Assembly (NCBI GenBank): GCA_035272605.1
Contig: DATEQM010000179.1
Coordinates: 1 to 36,987, forward strand
From: JOPF136 sp035272605
Lineage (GTDB): Bacteria > Acidobacteriota > Terriglobia > Acidiferrales > UBA7541
DNA length: 36,987 nt
Direction of reading: 5' to 3'
Shown here: positions 16,104 through 23,692 of the stretch, piece after piece
How positions within the stretch are numbered: position 1 is the first letter of the stretch
Layout: each line of letters opens with the position of its first letter
Position numbers and translations under genes: made by a program
Notes under the pieces: generated by a model
Seen by the model: the letters and a program-made list of their open reading frames with translations, nothing else
Told to the model about the DNA's origin: nothing
Databases searched by the model: none

Positions 16104-16463
16104 ACGCTTTGCGGTAAGCGTCCGCTGTTGGCCGCGGGATTGGAGGTGGGGTTCAGACGGGTTTGCGCGTTTTACGGGGTCCGAGGCGCACGAGACGATT
16201 GCGGATTTTGGTTTCGTCGAGGGCATTGGGCTCGAAGGGACCACCGTACCAATCGGTCAATTCGTCGTGGTCGTGGTGCTTGGGATCCTCGAGCGCTTCG
16301 AGGAAAGCGTAGAAAACCGGCCATCCGCCCTAATACCCTGAAGAGTAAAGTCGGTGCAGTCTGGTCCTGCAGCTTGCCGCTGCCCTTCCATAATCCGGTA
16401 AGGGAAGGGTTGCCGACAACCCGTCTAGGATCGCGCTAAGGCGCAAGGTTCGGAGGAGAAGAG
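16104..16463. other. Gap containing the gene relic
   Basis: 360 bp between the membrane protein and manC 3' ends. It contains the pRiA4b ORF-3-like remnant (16153-16332). The remaining ~130 bp next to manC contains GGTTGCCGACAACCC (16407-16421), an imperfect hairpin that could terminate the convergent transcripts, though no T-run follows it. Confidence 0.4.
16153..16332 (-). pseudogene. 3' remnant of a pRiA4b ORF-3-like gene
   Basis: The minus strand between a TAG (16330-16332) and a TGA (16153-16155) encodes GGWPVFYAFLEALEDPKH, then HDHDELTDWYGGPFEPNALD and a basic tail ending RKTRKPV. This matches the conserved C-terminus of the plasmid pRiA4b ORF-3-like family (GG-x-x-G-[FY]-Y-x-FLEAL-x-DP-x-H, then H-E-E-x-x-x-W-x-GG-x-FDP). 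The upstream part of the domain is absent: the frame is closed by the TAG and I see no matching sequence beyond it. The fragment is therefore a truncated, non-functional relic, probably left after deletion of an accessory gene. Confidence 0.75.
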
Positions 16464-17639
16464 TCAGAGAAGGTCTTTGCGTTTCTGGGCTTCGAGCCAC
16501 TTTACGATTTTACCCACGTCCTGAGCGCGGCTGCGCGGGCAGATGAGCAGGGCGTCCGGGGTTTCGACCACCACGAGATCGTTTACTCCCAGCAGAGCTA
16601 CCATCTTTGCTTGTTTGATATCGCTCCAGATGTAGTTTCCGGCAGCGTCGATGGCGCAGAGCGGGGCCGAGGAGACATTCTTCCCGGGCGTGCCGGGAGC
16701 GGCTGCTGCGGCCAGTTCGTAGACGGCGGCCCAGGAGCCGATGTCGCTCCAGCCGACTTCGGCGGGGAGGACGTAGACGTTGCCGCCGTCCGGTTGCTGC
16801 GTGGCGGGCTCCAGGATGGCGTAATCCACGGAGATATTTTCGAGCTTGGGGTAGGCGCGGGCTAGGGCTGAGGCATAGCGGGGCATGCCGATGGTTTCCG
16901 CGACGCGGGCGAGGGCCTGGTGCGTGGCGGGGAGAAAGCGGCGGAGCGCATCGAGATACGTTGCGGCGCGCCAGAAGAACATGCCAGCGTTCCAGTAGTA
17001 GTTTCCTGAGGTGAGGAACTCGCGCGCCACGGATTCCTGTGGCTTTTCGGTGAAATGCTTCACGCGAAAGACGGGAGAGGGAGCCGTCCTGAAGGGCGGC
17101 TCTACAAGAGCGACAGGAGCGACAGGGGCGGCGCGTTCGACGTAGCCGTAGCCGGTTTCGGGGCGGGTGGGCGGGATGCCGAGGACGACGAGATTTTCAC
17201 CACGCGCGGCGACATCGAGAGCGGCGCCGAGGATGCGGCGGAAGCCTTCGGCATCGGCGATGAAATGATCGGCGGGAAGGACGGCCATGAGGGCTTGCGG
17301 ATCGTGATGGACGAGGTGGAAAGCGGCGAGAGCGATGGCCGCGGCGGTGTTGCGTCCCACGGGCTCGGCCAGGACGTGGGCGGCGGGGAGCCGGGGGATC
17401 ATTTTTCGCACGGCGCTTATCTGCTCGGTAATGGTGACCGTCCAGAGGCGCGAATAGGGAATTACGGGGAGCAGGCGTTCGACGGTTTGCTGGAGCATGG
17501 TGGTGCGGCCGACGATATTCAGGAGTTGTTTGGGCGAGCGCACGCGGCTGCGCGGCCAGAAGCGGGTGCCGCGGCCACCGGCGAGAATGACGGCGTGAGC
17601 GGCGTTTTCGGCCGGGGGTTGTGACCGCTTGCGCGTCAT
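16464..17639 (-). CDS. manC: Mannose-1-phosphate guanylyltransferase
   Basis: Makes GDP-mannose from mannose-1-phosphate and GTP, for polysaccharide or glycan synthesis. 391 residues. The nucleotidyltransferase signature HAVILAGGRGTRFWPRSR and the following SPKQLL are near residues 14-40. VLPADHFI holds the metal-binding Asp region, ETGYGYVERA and HFTEKPQ are present, and the second half includes NAGMFFW and EVGWSDIGSWAAVYEL. It is the stand-alone form without the isomerase domain found in bifunctional AlgA types, which fits the separate manA directly upstream. The start ATG before TRKRSQ was chosen; the longer frame to 17915 reads through the end of manA. About 19 residues between YGYVERA and VFRVKHF are encoded by a dispersed palindrome (17081-17102). 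Confidence 0.95.
   Translation of the reverse strand: MTRKRSQPPAENAAHAVILAGGRGTRFWPRSRVRSPKQLLNIVGRTTMLQQTVERLLPVIPYSRLWTVTITEQISAVRKMIPRLPAAHVLAEPVGRNTAAAIALAAFHLVHHDPQALMAVLPADHFIADAEGFRRILGAALDVAARGENLVVLGIPPTRPETGYGYVERAAPVAPVALVEPPFRTAPSPVFRVKHFTEKPQESVAREFLTSGNYYWNAGMFFWRAATYLDALRRFLPATHQALARVAETIGMPRYASALARAYPKLENISVDYAILEPATQQPDGGNVYVLPAEVGWSDIGSWAAVYELAAAAAPGTPGKNVSSAPLCAIDAAGNYIWSDIKQAKMVALLGVNDLVVVETPDALLICPRSRAQDVGKIVKWLEAQKRKDLL
17081..17102. repeat. Palindrome inside the manC coding region
   Basis: GAGCCG at 17081-17086 and CGGCTC at 17097-17102 flank TCCTGAAGGG, which itself nearly pairs. It has the same GAA-centred form as the intergenic palindromes at 20740, 21455 and 26402, but is read in frame within manC. 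Confidence 0.6.
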
Positions 17640-17684
17640 GGAGTTGCGCCTCGCGGAGTTCGGAGGGGAGACAGCAGTTCCCTC

Positions 17685-17707
17685 AGCCCCGCAAAACGCG
17701 CGGGGCT
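17685..17707. repeat. Palindrome between manA and manC
   Basis: AGCCCCGC, 7 nt, GCGGGGCT: perfect 8-bp arms in the 103-bp gap between the manA stop and the manC start. Followed by TCGGGATGACAGCG. Probably a dispersed intergenic repeat; as RNA on the minus strand it would fold within the operon transcript. Confidence 0.6.
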
Positions 17708-17742
17708 TCGGGATGACAGCGTTGTGAGAGGAGCGGCGCGGG

Positions 17743-18792
17743 TCATGGGTGGATGATGCGCGACCATTCGTCGCGGGGAATGCCGAGGCCGGCGAGGCGG
17801 CGGCAATAGGCGTCGAGGTCGGGAACGCTGGTGTGCAGGAGCACGGTGGGCTCTTGCGGTTCGAGCTGATAGGCGCCCAGGGCCGCGGGAAGGAACCAGA
17901 CCTGCATGCGGCCATAGGGCTGCTTCTCGTGACCCGAGTCGATGTGGCCGGAGCCGGAGAGAAACACGACGAGCTCGAAGCTGCCGGGCGAAGTGACGCC
18001 GCCGATGCGGCGGTCGAATTCCCAGCGTTCCGTGGCGAAATAGCGGCAGGCGGCGAGAAAGAGCTGGGTGAGCCCGCGCTCGGCGTGGCGGACGGGCTTC
18101 ACTTTTTCTCCCAACTGTTCGCGGAAGTTGATGACGTCGAAGGCCTGGCGGACGTGGAGAGGGCGCTCGCGGCCGTCCGGGCCTTTTCGCTTGTAGTCGT
18201 AGACGCGGTAGGTGATGTCGGACTGTTCCATGATTTCGCAGAGCATGATGCCGTCGCCGATGGTGTGCACGGTGCCCGGGGGAACGTAAACCGAGTCGCC
18301 GGGAGCGACGGGAATGCGCGCGACGAGGGATTCGAGCGAGCCGTCGTCGATGGCGCTGCGAAATTTTTCCGGGGTGACGCCGGGCCGCAGGTTGACCAGG
18401 AGCTCGGCGCCGGGGCGGGCGGCGAGGACGTGCCACATCTCCGTTTTTCCGCGGCCGCCGCGGTGGGCTTCGTGCTTGGCGGCGTAGGCATCGTCGGGGT
18501 GGACCTGAATAGAGGGCTTTTCCCCGGGGAACAGGAATTTCACGAGGATGGAGATCTGGGGATCGGCGGCGCAGCGCGTGCCTTTCCACTCCACGGGCAT
18601 CTCGCGCCAGGCGTTATCCAGCTCGCGTCCGGCAAACGGCCCGGTGGCGAGGCGGCAGGAGGCGCCGGTGAGCCACATCTCGGCGATGGGAGGATCCTGG
18701 CCGATGAGCTCGGGGAAGAGCGGGGAAAGATCGCGCATGCCCCACAGGCGCCGATCAATGATGGAGTCGAGGCGTGAAGGGACGAGTGGCAT
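17743..18792 (-). CDS. manA: Mannose-6-phosphate isomerase, class I
   Basis: Zinc enzyme interconverting fructose-6-phosphate and mannose-6-phosphate, the entry to GDP-mannose. 349 residues, similar to the shorter bacterial type I enzymes (Bacillus ManA-like). The metal-site motifs are visible: IQVHPDD at 95-101, KTEMWHVL at 116-123 and PPGTVHTIGD at 171-180 with His176. YRVYDYKR holds the conserved arginine and tyrosine of the active site. The ATG overlaps the stop of the upstream aminotransferase by one base (TGATG), so translation is coupled. manC follows 103 bp downstream on the same strand. Confidence 0.95.
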   Translation of the reverse strand: MPLVPSRLDSIIDRRLWGMRDLSPLFPELIGQDPPIAEMWLTGASCRLATGPFAGRELDNAWREMPVEWKGTRCAADPQISILVKFLFPGEKPSIQVHPDDAYAAKHEAHRGGRGKTEMWHVLAARPGAELLVNLRPGVTPEKFRSAIDDGSLESLVARIPVAPGDSVYVPPGTVHTIGDGIMLCEIMEQSDITYRVYDYKRKGPDGRERPLHVRQAFDVINFREQLGEKVKPVRHAERGLTQLFLAACRYFATERWEFDRRIGGVTSPGSFELVVFLSGSGHIDSGHEKQPYGRMQVWFLPAALGAYQLEPQEPTVLLHTSVPDLDAYCRRLAGLGIPRDEWSRIIHP

Positions 18793-19991
18793 CAGCAGGG
18801 GGAAAAGAAATCGGTGAGGCGGCGCAGCCCCTCGTCAATCCGCTCGATGGAGGTGGCGTAGGAGATACGCAGGAAACCGGCGGCGCCGAATCCCTCGCCG
18901 GGGACCACGGCCACATGCGCGGATTCGAGCAGGCGGCGGGCGACCACGGCGGAATCGAGGCGGCCGTTGGAGGCGGCGCGGCATTCGGCGTCGCGGGTGC
19001 GGCATGCGGCGATATTGGGAAACGCATAGAAGGCGCCCTGCGGCTCCATGCAGGTGAGCCCGGGGATGGCGCGGAGGCCGTCGAGGACGCGTGCGCGGCG
19101 GCGTTCGTATTCGGCGAGCATGGCGACGACGGAGTCCATGGGTCCGCGCACGGCTTCGAGCGCGGCGTGCTGCGCGATGGAGGTGGGGTTGGACGTGGAC
19201 TGGCTCTGGAGCTTTATGACGGCCTTGGCGACGGGCTCCGGGGCGAGAACGAAGCCTACGCGCCAGCCGGTCATGGCGAAGGTTTTCGAGAGCGAGCCGC
19301 AGACGATGACGGTGGGTTTCGCGTCCGGAAGACTGGCGACGGAAAACGGCCGGCGGCCGCCGTAGAGAAAATGGGAGTAACACTCGTCGGTGAGCAGCCA
19401 GACGCCGCGGCGGCGGCAGAGGTCCAGAATCTTGGCGAACTCCTCGCCGGGGAGAATCGCGCCGGTGGGATTGGAGGGGGAATTGACGATGACCATACGG
19501 GTTTTCGGGGAAATGGCGGCTTCGACGTCGCGGGCGAGCAGGCAAAACCCGTCGTGCTCGTGGGTCTGGACGAAGACGGGCTTGGCGCCGGCGTATTTCA
19601 CGATGTCGGGAAAACTGACCCAACAGGGAACCGGCATCACCACCTCGTCGCCGGGATTCACGAGGACGTTTACGGTGTTGAAGATGGCGTGCTTTCCGCC
19701 AACGCTCACGGCGCACTCCGAGGCTTGGTAGGCAGTGCCGAGCTGCGCGGCATGCCATTCACAGATGGCCTGGCGCAGGGGCAGGATGCCGCCGGCGGGA
19801 GTGTATTTGGTGAAGTTCTGCTCGAGGGCGCGGATGGCGGCGCGCTTGATGTGGTCGGGAGTGGGGAAATCGGGCTCGCCGGGGCCGAAGTCCACGACGT
19901 CTATGCCGCGGGCTTTATAGCGCTCCGCTTCCATCAGGACGGCCAGCGTGGGGGATTCCGTGATGCGTTCGATGCGCTGCGAGAGCTGCAT
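18792..19991 (-). CDS. PLP-dependent aminotransferase, class I (aspartate aminotransferase-like)
   Basis: Fold-type I aminotransferase, most like the type Ib aspartate aminotransferases of bacteria (Thermus/Bacillus AspB-like). 399 residues. Features: GPGEPDFPTPDHI near 36-48, KYTPAGGILPLRQAI, the SNPTG motif at 173-177, Asp202 and Tyr205 for cofactor contact, the Schiff-base Lys236 in SLSKTFAMTGWRVGF, and the C-terminal FLRISYATS with the carboxylate-binding arginine. The start ATG is preceded by GGGGAGG; the longer frame to 20309 reads into coaD. Located 20 bp after coaD and overlapping manA by one base. Substrate range is inferred; alanine or prephenate activity cannot be excluded. Confidence 0.93.
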   Translation of the reverse strand: MQLSQRIERITESPTLAVLMEAERYKARGIDVVDFGPGEPDFPTPDHIKRAAIRALEQNFTKYTPAGGILPLRQAICEWHAAQLGTAYQASECAVSVGGKHAIFNTVNVLVNPGDEVVMPVPCWVSFPDIVKYAGAKPVFVQTHEHDGFCLLARDVEAAISPKTRMVIVNSPSNPTGAILPGEEFAKILDLCRRRGVWLLTDECYSHFLYGGRRPFSVASLPDAKPTVIVCGSLSKTFAMTGWRVGFVLAPEPVAKAVIKLQSQSTSNPTSIAQHAALEAVRGPMDSVVAMLAEYERRRARVLDGLRAIPGLTCMEPQGAFYAFPNIAACRTRDAECRAASNGRLDSAVVARRLLESAHVAVVPGEGFGAAGFLRISYATSIERIDEGLRRLTDFFSPC

Positions 19992-20011
19992 GACGTCCTC
20001 CCCTCCGCGGC

Positions 20012-20494
20012 CTAATGAACCTTCGCCTTCAACCGCTCGACGACCAGAGGCGGCACGAGCCCGTCGATGGCTCCGCCGAGCTGCGCAACCTCCCGAACCA
20101 GCCGCGAGCTGAGGTAGGTGTATCGTTCCGCCGGCATCATGAAGACGGTTTCCACGGCGGGCTCGAGCCGGCGGTTCATCAGCCCCATCTGGAACTCGTA
20201 CTCGTAGTCGGAGACGGCGCGGATGCCCCGCAGGATCACCTGGGCGTTGCGCCGCCGCACATAATCCACCAGAAGGCCGCCGAACAGATCCACTTCCACA
20301 TTGGACCATTCCTGGGTGACTTCGCGCAGCATCTCCGCGCGTTCGCGCGCGGAGAACAGAGGCGTTTTGTCGAGGTTCTGGAGTACAGCGACAATCAGCC
20401 GATCGAACATACGGGCGCCGCGGGCGATGAGGTCCAGGTGCCCGTTGGTCACGGGGTCAAACGACCCCGGATAGATGGCAACGATGCTTTTCAT
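20012..20494 (-). CDS. coaD: Phosphopantetheine adenylyltransferase
   Basis: Penultimate step of coenzyme A synthesis: transfers AMP from ATP to 4'-phosphopantetheine. 160 residues, standard length. The nucleotidyltransferase motif is MKSIVAIYPGSFDPVTNGHL with TNGH at 16-19; further signatures are RGIRAVSDYEYEFQMGLMNR and the C-terminal YTYLSSRLVREVA, matching the ISSS-type block. The start at MKSIVAIYPG was preferred over an 8-residue upstream extension. First gene of the coaD-aminotransferase-manA-manC cluster. A weak -10 (TAGAAT, minus strand, 20517-20522) lies 22 nt upstream. Confidence 0.97.
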   Translation of the reverse strand: MKSIVAIYPGSFDPVTNGHLDLIARGARMFDRLIVAVLQNLDKTPLFSARERAEMLREVTQEWSNVEVDLFGGLLVDYVRRRNAQVILRGIRAVSDYEYEFQMGLMNRRLEPAVETVFMMPAERYTYLSSRLVREVAQLGGAIDGLVPPLVVERLKAKVH

Positions 20495-20739
20495 GCTCGG
20501 GGCATTGCTGGGCGCCATTCTAACTCAGAAAAGAAGGCGCAGATACCGGGGGATGGCGCCGGGAAGGTTGACGGAGGGAAGGGATGCGCTGCGATTGCGG
20601 GAGAGAGGCTCGAATGTATGGCGGCGTGAGAAGGCTTGAGAGGCGGTGTGAGCCGATAGGTTCGAAGTGAGCCACGGTAACGCGTGGAGGCGCTCTGTGA
20701 GTTTGCGACGAGGGTGGAAAGCTGGGAGCGGAGTGCGGG

Positions 20740-20759
20740 GCACAGACTGAAGTCTGTGC
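20740..20759. repeat. Palindrome GCACAGACT-GA-AGTCTGTGC
   Basis: Perfect 9-bp arms around GA. Its sister at 21455-21474 has the same frame (GCACAG..CTGAAG..CTGTGC) with one base changed symmetrically in each arm (ACT/AGT versus GCT/AGC). The paired changes are what selection on the hairpin would give. Confidence 0.8.
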
Positions 20760-20888
20760 TACTTGGTGCGCCGTGGCCACCTTTCGGCCTCGGTTTTGCT
20801 TTTTTCGGCGGATTTTTGTACCATATCGGACTGGCCGGGTCGCATTCTAGCGGGTTCAGTTCCAAAGGCTTGCAGGAAAGCAGGCCAG

Positions 20889-20917
20889 TTGACAAGAGTG
20901 ACTGGAAGGCGTAGATT
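20889..20917 (+). promoter_or_regulatory. Promoter of the isc operon
   Basis: A perfect -35 TTGACA (20889-20894), a 17-bp spacer and a -10 TAGATT (20912-20917). Transcription would start near 20924, about 25 nt before the iscR ATG. Confidence 0.75.
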
Positions 20918-20924
20918 GAATATA

Positions 20925-20939
20925 CGACCAAAGCGGTCG
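20925..20939. promoter_or_regulatory. Dyad over the isc transcription start, candidate IscR operator
   Basis: CGACC-AAAGC-GGTCG is a perfect 5-bp inverted repeat with a 5-bp centre, placed at the expected +1 region and just before iscR. Position and symmetry suit autorepression by the Rrf2-type regulator encoded next to it. It is not a match to the E. coli IscR consensus, so the assignment is inference. Confidence 0.45.
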
Positions 20940-20947
20940 CATTGCTT

Positions 20948-21385
20948 ATGCTGAAACTGTCGAAGAAGGCTGACTACGGACTAATCGCCCTGAAGCATCT
21001 GGCGCTGCACGACGGCGAAGGTACGGCCAGCGCGTCGGACATTGCCGAGATTTACGGCATTTCGGGGACGCTGATGGCGAAGGTCTTACAGCGGCTGGCG
21101 CGGAAGGGCCTGCTGCGTGCGAGCCACGGGTCGACAGGAGGCTACGTGTTGGCGAAGAATCCGGCGCAGATCACGGCGCTGGAAGCGATCAGCGCGATTG
21201 ACGGGCCGGTAATGATTACCTCGTGCGAGACGACGCACGGGGTATGCGACCATTCGGACGTTTGCACGGTGCGCGATCCGCTGCGCCGGGTAAACGACGG
21301 GATTCTGCAAGTGCTGGAAGCGGTGACGATCACAAACCTGGCCCAGGGGAACGATCCGGCGGGCTTGGTGGAGCTGCGGGGGTAG
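20948..21385 (+). CDS. iscR: Rrf2-family iron-sulfur regulator IscR
   Basis: 145-residue winged-helix transcription factor, first gene of the isc operon. The N-terminal LKLSKKADYGLIALKHLALH and the helix-turn-helix region with ISGTLMAKVLQRLARKGLL and SHGSTGGYVLAKNP are typical of Rrf2 proteins. Three cysteines, C93, C100 and C106 (TSCETTHGVCDHSDVC), stand where IscR binds a [2Fe-2S] cluster, although the first spacing (7 residues) is one or two longer than in E. coli IscR. Presumed to sense cluster supply and control this operon. The ATG at 20948 was chosen over a TTG six bases earlier. A palindromic repeat separates it from iscS. Confidence 0.93.
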   Translation: MLKLSKKADYGLIALKHLALHDGEGTASASDIAEIYGISGTLMAKVLQRLARKGLLRASHGSTGGYVLAKNPAQITALEAISAIDGPVMITSCETTHGVCDHSDVCTVRDPLRRVNDGILQVLEAVTITNLAQGNDPAGLVELRG

Positions 21386-21454
21386 GAGAGAAGAAGAGGG
21401 AGGGTGTGGCCGCTGGCTTTGTGCGGGCATCTTACGAGGCGGGGAAGTGAAGGC

Positions 21455-21474
21455 GCACAGGCTGAAGCCTGTGC
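21455..21474. repeat. Palindrome GCACAGGCT-GA-AGCCTGTGC
   Basis: Perfect 9-bp arms in the iscR-iscS gap, 16 nt before the iscS ATG and close to its ribosome binding site (GGGGAGAGGGAC). In mRNA the hairpin would lie directly 5' of the iscS ribosome binding site. Confidence 0.8.
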
Positions 21475-21490
21475 CACTGGGGAGAGGGAC

Positions 21491-22711
21491 ATGGCAGTGA
21501 AACTACCGATTTACATGGACAACCACGCGACCACGCCCGTGGACCCGCGGGTGCTGGAAGCGATGCTGCCGTACTTCACCGATAACTTCGGGAACGCCGC
21601 CAGCCGCAACCACGAGTTCGGGTGGAAGGCGGAGGAAGGCGTGGAGCACGCGCGGGAGCAGGCGGCCCGCCTGATCGGGGCCACGCCGAAGGAAATCATC
21701 TGGACGAGCGGCGCGACGGAATCGAACAACCTGGCGATCAAGGGCGTGGCGGAGATGTACCGGGAGAAGGGGAACCACATCATCACCGAGGTGACCGAGC
21801 ACAAGGCGGTGCTGGACACCTGCAAGCGGATGGAGAAATACGGGTATGAAGTGACCTACCTGCCGGTGGCCAAGGACGGGCGGGTGGGCCTGGACGAACT
21901 GCGGCGAGCGATCACGCCGAAGACGATCCTGATCACCATTATGTACGCGAACAACGAAATCGGGGTGATACAGCCGATCGCGGAAATCGGGGCCATCGCG
22001 AAGGAGAAGGGCGTTTTCTTCCACGTGGACGGGGTGCAGGCGGTGGGCAAGATCCCGGTGGACGTGATGAAGGACAACATCGACCTGATGTCCATGAGCG
22101 GCCACAAGATTTACGGGCCGAAGGGCGTGGGAGCGCTGTACGTGCGGCGGCGGAATCCGCGGGTGCAGCTCGCGCCGCTGATTGACGGTGGGGGGCACGA
22201 ACGCGGGATGCGCTCGGGCACGCTGAACGTGACAGGGATCGTGGGGTTCGGGAAGGCCTGCGAGCTGTGCCAGGAGGGGATGCCCACGGAGTCGGTGTGG
22301 ATGCGCGGGCTGCGGGACCGGCTGAAGGATTCGATTTTTTCGCAGCTCGACGAAGTGTTCGTGAACGGCTCGATGACGCACCGGCTGCCGAACAACCTGA
22401 ACATCAGCTTCGCTTACGTGGAAGGCGAATCCATGCTGATGGGGATCAACGACATCGCGGTGTCCAGCGGGTCGGCGTGCACGTCGGCGACGCTGGAGCC
22501 GAGCTACGTATTGAAGGCGCTGGGAGTGGGAGAAGACCTGGCGCACACGTCCATCCGCTTCGGGCTGGGCCGGTTCAATTCGGAAGAGGAAGTGGATTAC
22601 GTTTCCGCGCGGGTGGTGGAGACGGTGCGGCGGCTGCGGGAGCTTTCGCCGCTGTACGAGATGGCGAAAGAGGGCATGGATTTGAGCAAGATGACGTGGA
22701 ATACGCACTGA
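21491..22711 (+). CDS. iscS: Cysteine desulfurase IscS
   Basis: PLP enzyme that takes sulfur from L-cysteine as a persulfide and delivers it to IscU and other acceptors. 406 residues, group I (IscS-type). Schiff-base Lys206 in SMSGHKIYGPKGVGA and catalytic Cys330 in SSGSACTSATLEPSYVLKAL are both present at positions almost identical to E. coli IscS. FHVDGVQAVGK contacts the cofactor. The N-terminus reads YMDNHATTPVDPRVLEAM, with DNHATTP in place of the E. coli DYSATTP. The start is the ATG after GGAGAGGGAC; the longer frame to 21404 crosses the palindrome. iscU follows after an 82-nt spacer with short tandem repeats. Confidence 0.97.
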   Translation: MAVKLPIYMDNHATTPVDPRVLEAMLPYFTDNFGNAASRNHEFGWKAEEGVEHAREQAARLIGATPKEIIWTSGATESNNLAIKGVAEMYREKGNHIITEVTEHKAVLDTCKRMEKYGYEVTYLPVAKDGRVGLDELRRAITPKTILITIMYANNEIGVIQPIAEIGAIAKEKGVFFHVDGVQAVGKIPVDVMKDNIDLMSMSGHKIYGPKGVGALYVRRRNPRVQLAPLIDGGGHERGMRSGTLNVTGIVGFGKACELCQEGMPTESVWMRGLRDRLKDSIFSQLDEVFVNGSMTHRLPNNLNISFAYVEGESMLMGINDIAVSSGSACTSATLEPSYVLKALGVGEDLAHTSIRFGLGRFNSEEEVDYVSARVVETVRRLRELSPLYEMAKEGMDLSKMTWNTH

Positions 22712-22721
22712 TGAACGAACT

Positions 22722-22749
22722 GAAGTAAGGAAGTAAGTAAGGAAGTAAG
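22722..22749 (+). repeat. Short tandem repeats GAAGTAAG upstream of iscU
   Basis: GAAGTAAG occurs three times, the second and third separated by TAAG (a 4-nt GAAG/TAAG unit), in the iscS-iscU spacer. It lies 45 nt upstream of the iscU start, after the iscS stop, so changes in repeat number would alter leader length rather than reading frame. Confidence 0.8.
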
Positions 22750-22793
22750 GAAACAGGAGAGAGGGAAGGGAAAGATTCCGAATCGGAGGCAAC

Positions 22794-23219
22794 ATGGCGT
22801 ACTCAGATAAAGTGGTAGATCATTACAACCATCCGCGGAACGTGGGCTCGATGGACAAGAGCGATCCGACGGTGGGCACGGGGCTGGTCGGCGCGCCGGA
22901 ATGCGGCGACGTGATGAAGCTGCAGATGAAGATCAACCCGGAGACGCAGGTAATCGAAGAGGCGAAGTTCAAGACCTTCGGGTGCGGCTCGGCCATCGCC
23001 AGCTCGTCGCTGGCCACGGAGTGGGTGAAGGGCAAGACGGTGGAGGAAGCCCTGTCCATCAAGAACACGGACATCGTGCGGGAGCTGGCGCTGCCGCCGG
23101 TGAAGATCCATTGTTCCGTGCTCGCGGAGGACGCCATCAAGGCGGCCATCAGCGACTGGAAGCGGAAGAACGCCGAGGCGGAGAAACCTGCGGCGTCCTC
23201 GGCGGCCGGCCCGTCCTGA
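22794..23219 (+). CDS. iscU: Iron-sulfur cluster scaffold protein IscU
   Basis: Scaffold on which IscS-derived sulfur and iron are assembled into [2Fe-2S] clusters, then released by HscA/HscB. 141 residues. All functional residues are visible: Cys37 and Asp39 in GAPECGDVMKL, Cys64 in KTFGCGSAIASSS, His106 and Cys107 in KIHCSVLAEDA. The HscA recognition motif LPPVK is intact at 100-104, fitting the chaperone genes downstream. The tail after ~127 is an Ala/Pro/Ser-rich extension not found in E. coli IscU. GGAGG is 4 nt upstream of the ATG. Confidence 0.98.
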   Translation: MAYSDKVVDHYNHPRNVGSMDKSDPTVGTGLVGAPECGDVMKLQMKINPETQVIEEAKFKTFGCGSAIASSSLATEWVKGKTVEEALSIKNTDIVRELALPPVKIHCSVLAEDAIKAAISDWKRKNAEAEKPAASSAAGPS

Positions 23220-23275
23220 GGGCGAAAAATGGAAGGACTTCGCGGGCGGGGCGACCCGTCTGCTGAAGGCGCTTC

Positions 23276-23605
23276 ATGATTCACATCACCGAAAAGGCGG
23301 CGGAGAAAATCCGCGACCTGCTCGTCCACGAAGGCGTGCCGGAGGCGACGGGAGGGCTGCGCCTGGGCGTGCAGGGCGGAGGGTGCTCCGGATTGTCGTA
23401 CGCCATGCGCCTGGAGACGCAGAAGCGGGACCGGGACCAGGTGATCGAAGAGCACGGGGCGCGCGTGTTTGTAGACCCGAAGAGTTTTCTCTTTCTGAAC
23501 AACACAACGCTCGATTACCGCGAGACGCTCATGCACCGGGGCTTCGTGTTTGAAAACCCGCAGGCTGCGCGCTCGTGCGGGTGCGGCACGTCGTTCACGG
23601 CGTAG
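23276..23605 (+). CDS. iscA: Iron-sulfur cluster assembly protein IscA
   Basis: A-type carrier that accepts clusters or iron and passes them to apoproteins, particularly [4Fe-4S] enzymes. 109 residues, usual length. The three ligand cysteines are C37 in GGGCSGLSY and C101/C103 in the C-terminal SCGCGTSF. MIHITEKAAEKIRDLL is the typical beginning. It lies between iscU and hscB in the standard isc order; the 56-nt gap to iscU and 87-nt gap to hscB are longer than in E. coli but hold no other gene. Confidence 0.97.
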   Translation: MIHITEKAAEKIRDLLVHEGVPEATGGLRLGVQGGGCSGLSYAMRLETQKRDRDQVIEEHGARVFVDPKSFLFLNNTTLDYRETLMHRGFVFENPQAARSCGCGTSFTA

Positions 23606-23692
23606 GAGCGGCGCCGCTGGGTCTCGCCGTGGGGAAAAAATTGCTGCCCGCCGGGGGAGAGGTACGCCCGTGAGGGTCTGGGACTGCGACGA

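Larger units (their letters stand above)
20495..20947. other. Divergent intergenic region, 453 bp
   Basis: Separates coaD (-) and iscR (+). It contains a possible coaD -10 (20517-20522), the palindrome at 20740-20759 and the iscR promoter and dyad at 20889-20939. The stretch 20525-20735 has no recognised element. Confidence 0.5.

Noticed and set aside
16400..16425. Intrinsic terminator between the membrane protein and manC
   Set aside because: GGTTGCCGACAACCC can form a short stem but has no U-run; kept only as a weak note.
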